Positions 58,372 to 64,000 of a stretch of DNA of 64,000 bases are shown here, piece by piece. A program made the translations under genes and the position numbers. Origin of the DNA: an uncultured Myxococcales bacterium (lineage in GTDB: Bacteria > Myxococcota_A > Polyangia > Polyangiales > Polyangiaceae); NCBI GenBank assembly GCA_937872925.1, contig CALMUT010000343.1:1-64000 (forward strand), written 5' to 3'. The stretch's first letter is position 1; every line of letters starts with the position of its first letter. Below the pieces are notes generated by a model, which ran no database searches, was not told where the DNA came from, and worked only from the letters and a program-made list of their open reading frames with translations.

Positions 58372-59681
58372 GGAAGGAGTTCCCGCGCGCGGCTTGCCGC
58401 GTCGCGACCAAAGAGTAAGGCGTCTTCCATCGAAGAGTAGTTCCAGCCGCCGTAGCGGCCGGAAGAGACGATGCGGTGTTGCTCTAAGAACTCGAAGACG
58501 GTTTCCGTTGCCGAGAAGTAGTTGTGGTCGAAAATAACGTAGGCGTGGTCGATCTTGCGCAACCGGGCAAACTCGATGTCCTCGGGCTTTTGGATGAAGC
58601 CCATCTCGATCAGGCCCGCGGCGACTTGCGGCAAGAGCGCGTCCATATCCGGTGCGTCCCGGGACGTGAGTTCAACGTACAGACCGGCCTTGCCCTTGGG
58701 GGCCATGGCCTCAGAAAAGTGCGAGTAACAGCCGACGCGGTAAAACGGATACTTCGCTTCGGGCACGTAGACCCAATGCACGTCTTTGCCGCAGGGCACG
58801 CCCAAGGCCACATCCAGGTAGTACAAATGGGTGCAGCGCAGCTGGGCGGCTTTCTCGGCGACGGCCGGGGGCAGATCTTGGATCAGACCCATCAATACGG
58901 ACAAGGGTGCCGTTGAGACCAGGACGTCGAAGGACAGCTCTCCGTCCGCCAGCACGAGCTTGCGCGCGGCCAAGTCGATGCGAGTGGGCGCGCGGGAAAA
59001 CTGCACGCCGGGCTGCTCCAGCAGCATGGCTTTGGGGAGCTCTCCGATCCCAAGACGGGGATAGGTGAAGCGCGTGTTGTAGCCGAGCTCGCGATCGTTC
59101 TTGCCGACGGCTCCAGCCAGCACGTCTTCCAGCTTGGGCAGCGGCACGAAGCGCTGGCACCAGTCGCTGGTGATCTCTTTGGGATGCACGCCCCAAAGCC
59201 GCGCGTTGTAGGGGATCATGAAGTGCCGGCTGATGCCCTCTCCAAAGTGGGCCAGGCAGAACTCCTCGAAGTTGGTTGGCGTGGGTTTGTTCGCGTTGAA
59301 GTGCGCGCGCACGAAGCCTTCCACACAGTCGTACGCCACGTCCGGGGGCAGGCCGAAGGTATTGGCTTGGAATGGGTAGCGCGTGTAGACGCCGTTGGAC
59401 CAGATCACGCTGCGGCGCTGGACTTCGACGACGTCCTTACCCAGCCAGCCGAGTACGAGCTTCTTGATCTCTGGATCTCGCAGGTGCAGAAGATGACCCG
59501 TGCGGTCGAAGCGGAAGCCGGAGTCTTCCAGAGTGATGGCGTGGCCGCCGGCGTGGGGCAGCTTCTCGAGCACTTGATGCTCGACGCCCGCGTCCGCCAA
59601 GTGTCGCCCGGCAGAGAGGCCGGTCAAACCGGCTCCAAGCACGACGACTCGGCTATGTTCCGATCGGAGCGGCGGGGCCAT
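58368..59681 (-). CDS. FAD-dependent oxidoreductase, protoporphyrinogen-oxidase/UDP-galactopyranose-mutase-like
   Basis: The 437-residue product has the FAD dinucleotide fold ([20 protein letters not shown]), then [20 protein letters not shown] and [14 protein letters not shown]. The substrate region ([40 protein letters not shown]) matches the UDP-galactopyranose mutase/amine-oxidase-like group found in glycan clusters. C-terminally [20 protein letters not shown] closes the FAD site. It probably acts on a nucleotide sugar or a related compound; haem synthesis is less likely because it is coupled to a glycosyltransferase. It starts 47 bases after polA on the same strand, so polA could lead the unit. 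Confidence 0.88.
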   Translation of the reverse strand: MAPPLRSEHSRVVVLGAGLTGLSAGRHLADAGVEHQVLEKLPHAGGHAITLEDSGFRFDRTGHLLHLRDPEIKKLVLGWLGKDVVEVQRRSVIWSNGVYTRYPFQANTFGLPPDVAYDCVEGFVRAHFNANKPTPTNFEEFCLAHFGEGISRHFMIPYNARLWGVHPKEITSDWCQRFVPLPKLEDVLAGAVGKNDRELGYNTRFTYPRLGIGELPKAMLLEQPGVQFSRAPTRIDLAARKLVLADGELSFDVLVSTAPLSVLMGLIQDLPPAVAEKAAQLRCTHLYYLDVALGVPCGKDVHWVYVPEAKYPFYRVGCYSHFSEAMAPKGKAGLYVELTSRDAPDMDALLPQVAAGLIEMGFIQKPEDIEFARLRKIDHAYVIFDHNYFSATETVFEFLEQHRIVSSGRYGGWNYSSMEDALLFGRDAASRARELLP

Positions 59682-59728
59682 GGGACGTGCGGAAGCTAGG
59701 GAATGCCTGGGGGAAAGTCAAAGCAGCC

Positions 59729-62446
59729 TCAGTGGGCGTCGTTCCAGCTGGCTCCGTGCCCAATGTCGACCGAGAGGGGCACCTTGAGTTCCCACACTCC
59801 CTCCATTTTTTCTCGGATTTGCTGACAGGCGGCGGCCACTTCCGCCTCAGGCACCTCGAAGACCAATTCGTCGTGGACCGTGAGCACCATATGCGAGCCT
59901 GGGGTCACCGGCGCGGCCAGTGCGACCATGGCCAGCTTCAGCAGATCCGCCGCCGTGCCCTGGATGGGCGCGTTCATGGCAATGCGCTCCGCCGCCAGGC
60001 GCCGCGCCCGGTTGCCGCTGCGCACGTCAGGCACTAGGCGGCGACGACCGAGGAGCGTGCGTACCGAGTCGCTCTCTCGGGCGCTGGACAACGTGCGATC
60101 CATGAACGTGCGCACGCCTTCGTAGCGCTTGAAGTAGGCTTCGATGAAGCTTGCGGCTTCCGCGCGGGCAATGCCGAGGCTCTTGGCCAGACCGCTTTCG
60201 CCCTGACCGTAGATCACACCAAAGTTGACGGCTTTGGCCCGACGCCGGTGCTCGGCGGTCACGTCATCGGCAGCGAGTTCGAAGACTTCCATGGCGGTGC
60301 GCGTATGGATGTCCTGTCCGCGTTGGAAGGCGTCTAGGAGCACGGGGTCTTCGGAGAGATGCGCGAGCACCCGTAACTCGATTTGGGAGTAGTCCGCGCT
60401 GACGATCTGGTGGCCTGGCGGCGCGACAAAGGCGCCGCGGATTTCGCGCCCCAGCTCGGAGCGGATGGGAATGTTTTGCAGGTTCGGATCCGTGGAGGAA
60501 AGGCGACCCGTTGCGGCAATGGCTTGCTCCCAAGAGCTGTGGATGCGTCCGGTCTTTGGGTTCACCAGGGATGGCAGCGCGTCGATATAGGTACTTTTTA
60601 GCTTGGCGATCTGCCGGAGTTCCAAGATCAAGGCGGGCAGCGGGTGCTGCTCAGCCAGGGCTTCGAGGGTGGCGGCGTCCGTAGAGCGCGCGGTCTTGGT
60701 GCGCTTGATGGGTTTGAGTCCGACGTCATCGAACAAGATGCCTTCGAGCTGTCGTGGCGAGTTGACGTTGAACTCGCGGCCCGCCGCTTCGTGCGCGCGG
60801 GCTTCGAGGGCAGCCAGTTCCTTTTCGCAGCGCTTGCCGAGTTGCGCCAGGCGCTCGGTGTCGACCAGAACGCCGCGCGCCTCCATTTTGGCCAGCACCT
60901 TCGACAGCGGACGCTCCAGCGTCTCGAACAGCTCGGTGAGGGAGAGCTCGCTGAGGCGCCGCGCGTAACGCTCGCTGAGGCGCGCGACGCCATCTGCCCG
61001 CGCCGCGCAGAATGCCATTGCGTCTTGGGTCGGCACTTCGTCGAAGCTCAGGTGGCGGCCGCGGGTTGGATTCGTGAGCTGGCCCCGGGGTGCAAGCTCG
61101 AGGGCGGCTTCGGTTTTGGCCAACACCTCGATGCCGTGTTGGGTTTCCGGGTCGATCAAGTAGTGCGCGATCTCGGTGTCGAAGTCTTCGCCGGCCAGCG
61201 GCAAGCCGTGCCAGGCCAACAGCACTTCGGCTCGCTTGAGTCCGTGGCATTGTTTCTTGATCTTCGGATTGGCGAGCAGCGGACCGAGCGTGGCTTGCAC
61301 GGTCTCAAGGGTCAGGGGGCGCGGGCCATCGAGGCTGCGGTGGCCGATGGGCAGATAGAACGCGGTGCCGGGCGTGGCGCAGAGCGCGATGCCCGCAAGG
61401 CCTTCCCAGGGGCGCTCGGGGCGCACGGCCTCGGGCCAGAGCGCCAGGCTGCCCCCTTTCTGGAGGCTCTGGCACAGGGACTTTAGCTCGCCTTCGGTGG
61501 TCACGGCCGCGTAGTCCTGAAGCAAGGCTTTGGGAGGCGGGGCTTTCGCTACCGTCTGCGCCGGCTCAGCCCGTTGCAGCTCTGCCAACTGGCGCTTGAA
61601 GCCAAGCTCCGCGTACAGCGCCTTCAGGCCTTCCACATCGCGCCCGCCCCAGCGGAGCGCGTCGAGATCCAGAGACAGCTCGCAGTCGTCCTTCAAAGTG
61701 ACCAGCCTCTGGCTGAGCAGTGCTTGGTCTTTGTGGGTCTGCAAGTTCTCCTTCAGCTTCTTCTTCGTGATCTCCTCGACGTGCTCGTACACGCCTTGCA
61801 ACGTGCCGTATTCGTTGAGCAGATCCCGCGCAGTCTTGGGCCCGACGTGGGGCACGCCGGGCACGTTGTCCGATGAGTCGCCCATCAGCGCCAGGAGATC
61901 TCGAAGCTGGTCGACGCGCACTCCGTAGCGTTCTTCGACCTCGGGCACGCCGAAGATGCGATCCCGCATGGTGTCCCAAAGCACGACGTCTTTGGACACG
62001 AGCTGCATCAGGTCCTTGTCGGCTCCCACGACGACGACCTTCAGGTCTCGCTGCTGCGCGCGTTTTACAAGCGTCGCGATCAGGTCGTCGGCCTCGACGC
62101 CTGCTTCCTTGAAGGTGGGCACGCCGAACGCCTGCACCAGCTCTTCGCAGCGGCCGAACTGCACTTTCAAGTCGTCCGGGGCAGGGGGGCGATTGGCTTT
62201 GTATTCGCTGTAGATCTCTTTGCGAAAAGTGTCGCGGCCCGAGTCGAGGGCGACGGCCACGAAGCTGGGCCGGCGCTCACGCACGAGGCGCTCCAGCATG
62301 GTCATGGTGCCGTAGGTGGCGTGAGTCGGCTCACCGGAGGGGCTCGTGAGGGGAGCAATCGCGTGATAGGCGCGCAGCACGTAGCTGGAAAGATCGACGA
62401 TGAACAGAGTGTTGGCGTCGCCGACCGGCGGAAGAGCGCTGGGCAT
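59729..62446 (-). CDS. polA: DNA polymerase I (proofreading domain degenerate)
   Basis: PolA fills gaps and removes RNA primers during replication and repair. The 905-residue product contains the 5' nuclease domain (LFIVDLSSYVLRAYHAIAPL, VVVVGADKDLMQLVSKDVVL, PGVPHVGPKTARDLL), a central exonuclease-like domain (~300-490), and the polymerase domain with motif A VSADYSQIELRVLAHLS, motif B RRAKAVNFGVIYGQGESGLA and motif C VLTVHDELVFEVPE. In the central domain, the positions of the E. coli catalytic carboxylates read LALWPEA, GLKRAEV and CAARADG, so D355, D424 and D501 appear replaced. Proofreading is therefore probably inactive, as in several other bacterial Pol I enzymes. It is divergent from the kinase gene. 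Confidence 0.97.
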   Translation of the reverse strand: MPSALPPVGDANTLFIVDLSSYVLRAYHAIAPLTSPSGEPTHATYGTMTMLERLVRERRPSFVAVALDSGRDTFRKEIYSEYKANRPPAPDDLKVQFGRCEELVQAFGVPTFKEAGVEADDLIATLVKRAQQRDLKVVVVGADKDLMQLVSKDVVLWDTMRDRIFGVPEVEERYGVRVDQLRDLLALMGDSSDNVPGVPHVGPKTARDLLNEYGTLQGVYEHVEEITKKKLKENLQTHKDQALLSQRLVTLKDDCELSLDLDALRWGGRDVEGLKALYAELGFKRQLAELQRAEPAQTVAKAPPPKALLQDYAAVTTEGELKSLCQSLQKGGSLALWPEAVRPERPWEGLAGIALCATPGTAFYLPIGHRSLDGPRPLTLETVQATLGPLLANPKIKKQCHGLKRAEVLLAWHGLPLAGEDFDTEIAHYLIDPETQHGIEVLAKTEAALELAPRGQLTNPTRGRHLSFDEVPTQDAMAFCAARADGVARLSERYARRLSELSLTELFETLERPLSKVLAKMEARGVLVDTERLAQLGKRCEKELAALEARAHEAAGREFNVNSPRQLEGILFDDVGLKPIKRTKTARSTDAATLEALAEQHPLPALILELRQIAKLKSTYIDALPSLVNPKTGRIHSSWEQAIAATGRLSSTDPNLQNIPIRSELGREIRGAFVAPPGHQIVSADYSQIELRVLAHLSEDPVLLDAFQRGQDIHTRTAMEVFELAADDVTAEHRRRAKAVNFGVIYGQGESGLAKSLGIARAEAASFIEAYFKRYEGVRTFMDRTLSSARESDSVRTLLGRRRLVPDVRSGNRARRLAAERIAMNAPIQGTAADLLKLAMVALAAPVTPGSHMVLTVHDELVFEVPEAEVAAACQQIREKMEGVWELKVPLSVDIGHGASWNDAH

Positions 62447-62590
62447 CCCGACTGCCTACCAGAGCCACGCCGCGCGCAGGAGTGCCTGGGTGGGGCGGGC
62501 GCGCCTACCCGGGCGAATCCTGGGGAAAGCGTGCGGTTTTTGTCGTTCGCTCGCCCCGGAGCAGCAAGGGCAGTATCCTACGCAATCGTC

Positions 62591-64000
62591 ATGGCGGAAA
62601 CCGAAGGCGCAAACGACATCATCGCCGGCAAGTACCGCCTGACGCGCCTATTGGGGCAGGGAGGCATGGGCGCCGTCTGGGAGGGGGTGCACACCAGTCT
62701 CGGCACCCGCGTGGCAATCAAGTTCATCGACGTCGAGCACGCTGACAGCGAGGAGGCGCGCAGCCGTTTCGTCAATGAAGCCCATGCGGCAGCTCGACTG
62801 AATACCAAGCACGTCGTCAACGTGTATGACCAAGGCGTCACCGAGGATGGCCGCCCCTACATCGTGATGGAGTTTTTGGCAGGGGAGCCTCTTGATCGGC
62901 GCCTGACCCGCGTGAGCACGCTCTCTCCCGAGGCCACCGCGGTGATCCTGCAGCAGGTGTGCCGCGCGCTGACGAAGGCGCATAAGTCCGGCATCGTGCA
63001 CCGGGACCTCAAGCCGGAGAACGTCTTCCTGGTGTACGACGACGAAGACCAGACCGAGATCGCGAAGGTCGTCGATTTTGGTATCGCCAAGTTCACCGAC
63101 GCCAGCATGGGCGTGTCCTCCTCCACGCGCACCGGGTCTGTCTTGGGCACACCTTATTATATGAGCCCGGAGCAGGCACGAGGCCTGCGCAGCGTAGATA
63201 CCCGATCGGATTTGTGGTCCCTGGCCGTGATCGGATTCCGCTGCATGGTGGGCCGCTTGCCCTTCGAAGGCGAAGCCGTGGGCGATTTGCTGGTCAAGAT
63301 TTGCACGTCGCCGATCCCTGCGCCTTCGTCGATGAAGCCGGAGCTCTCCCCGCAGATCGATGCGTTTTTTGCCAAGGCCATGGCGCGCGAGCCCGACGAG
63401 CGGTTTCAGAACGCCGATGAGATGTCCGCTGCCCTCGGGGAAGCCACGGGCCTTGCGCCGCGTGCTCGTATGGGATCTCTGGTTGGCGATTATCCCTCCG
63501 GGCCCGGGCATGCCCTCCCGCCGCCGCCCGCGGACGCGTCCGGTCCAAACCCGATGGTGCCTGAGGCGCAAACCGTCAAAGCGTTTACCCAAAGCGCTTC
63601 GGTGCCAAAGCGGGGCGTGCCCCCAGTCTTGCTCGCGGCCGCGGCGGCTATGGGATTGCTCATGCTGGGCGGTGTTGCCTGGATCGCGGTGCGGGCCTCC
63701 GCGGCCAGCACGCCGGAAGTGGACGTGGCGACGGAGTCGCAGCCGGTGGTGGAGTCGCCCGCAGATTCGGCAAGTGCAGCGATTGCGATCGACGTACCAC
63801 CTACGGCCACGGAAGTCGTTCCGCCGGTGCCGAGTGCCGTGCCTGCTCCCTCGCAGAGCGCTGACGAGAAGCCAGCGGCGAAGCCGATCCGCTCGAATCC
63901 CGTTTCGAAGCCCGTCTCGAAGCCCGTCTCGAAGCCGGGCGCGAAACCCGTGGCCAAGCCCGCCCCCGCACCCGCCCCCGCACCGGCGCCAAAACCTGCC
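62591..64000 (+). CDS. Eukaryote-like Ser/Thr protein kinase (3' end beyond the window)
   Basis: 470 codons are visible, open at the right edge. The kinase domain (~12-275) has the glycine loop LLGQGGMGAVWEGVH, the catalytic Lys in TRVAIKFIDVEH, the loop IVHRDLKPENVFLV, DFG in KVVDFGIAKF, and the activation segment VLGTPYYMSPEQARG followed by DTRSDLWSLAVIGFRCMVG. All catalytic residues are intact, so an active kinase is expected. A single membrane helix follows (~345-362), and then a Ser/Thr/Pro-rich tail with repeated VSKP units runs to the edge. Such kinases are numerous in myxobacteria. ATG 62591 starts the normal N-terminus. Confidence 0.94.
   Translation, partial: MAETEGANDIIAGKYRLTRLLGQGGMGAVWEGVHTSLGTRVAIKFIDVEHADSEEARSRFVNEAHAAARLNTKHVVNVYDQGVTEDGRPYIVMEFLAGEPLDRRLTRVSTLSPEATAVILQQVCRALTKAHKSGIVHRDLKPENVFLVYDDEDQTEIAKVVDFGIAKFTDASMGVSSSTRTGSVLGTPYYMSPEQARGLRSVDTRSDLWSLAVIGFRCMVGRLPFEGEAVGDLLVKICTSPIPAPSSMKPELSPQIDAFFAKAMAREPDERFQNADEMSAALGEATGLAPRARMGSLVGDYPSGPGHALPPPPADASGPNPMVPEAQTVKAFTQSASVPKRGVPPVLLAAAAAMGLLMLGGVAWIAVRASAASTPEVDVATESQPVVESPADSASAAIAIDVPPTATEVVPPVPSAVPAPSQSADEKPAAKPIRSNPVSKPVSKPVSKPGAKPVAKPAPAPAPAPAPKPA
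63902..63961 (+). repeat. 12-base tandem repeat coding xxKP in the kinase tail
   Basis: Five units encode VSKP three times and then GAKP and VAKP; the first three are nearly identical in DNA, which suggests recent expansion. Pro/Ala dipeptide repeats (PAPAPA) continue to the window's end. The segment lies on the far side of the membrane helix from the kinase domain. Confidence 0.8.

Overview
The window is a gene-dense, high-G+C piece of a bacterial chromosome (third codon positions are mostly G or C; I did not compute a figure). The best guess is a myxobacterium-like member of the Myxococcota, probably near the Polyangiales. This rests on a surface protein ending in a MYXO-CTERM-type sorting signal, many lipoproteins with Gly/Ser/Ala-rich linkers after the lipidated Cys, Cys-rich repeat modules joined to RCC1 propellers, a eukaryote-like Ser/Thr kinase, and large zinc-ribbon/TPR proteins. 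I saw no tRNA, rRNA, CRISPR array, transposase or phage gene. About 44 protein genes or remnants fill the window. The only stretch over 300 bases without an intact gene is 17764-18131, which holds a truncated hydrolase and a repeat copy.

Layout. 1-7.9 kb: a TPR protein running off the left edge and a PpiC-like isomerase (minus), then a zinc-ribbon/TPR membrane protein overlapping a CobW-family GTPase (plus). 7.9-12 kb: dnaG-rpoD, the core of the macromolecular synthesis operon (minus); the rpoD terminator lies inside the convergent GTPase gene. 12-23.2 kb: an accessory, secreted-protein region with an esterase lipoprotein, two tandem RCC1 lipoproteins flanked by a direct repeat, a cut-down hydrolase, a DUF924 protein, a CBM9-like lipoprotein and the MYXO-CTERM protein. 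23.2-32.5 kb: mainly metabolism, with class I fumarase, an RlmL-like methyltransferase, a DsbA/HCCA-isomerase-like protein, an amine oxidase, a radical SAM protein and atpD-atpC. 32.5-39.1 kb: a minus-strand run of a paired amidohydrolase set, a lipoprotein, rsmA, a DUF58 protein and a Sel1-like protein. 39.2-43.2 kb: an alpha/beta hydrolase coupled to an Omp85-like barrel, then an AraC regulator. 43.2-46.6 kb: DUF4350-MoxR plus a coiled-coil lipoprotein (minus). 46.7-54.2 kb: a small unlisted ORF, two very large lipoproteins and mutS, nearly gapless (plus). 54.3-64 kb: hrpB, a HAD phosphatase, polA with an oxidoreductase/glycosyltransferase pair, and the start of a Ser/Thr kinase gene running off the right edge.

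Many neighbours overlap by 4 bases (ATGA, GTGA or TTGA), which implies translational coupling: the RCC1 pair, atpC and its lipoprotein, the amidohydrolases, rsmA and its lipoprotein, hydrolase and Omp85, DUF4350 and MoxR, the two large lipoproteins, and oxidoreductase and glycosyltransferase. DNA maintenance genes (dnaG, mutS, polA, hrpB) are scattered among envelope genes. No complete novel defence or biosynthetic system is visible. The best candidates for something new are the small ORF with the lipoprotein pair and mutS (46.7-54.2 kb), the repeat-flanked RCC1 cassette (14.2-17.8 kb), and the hydrolase/Omp85 pair (39.2-42.1 kb).
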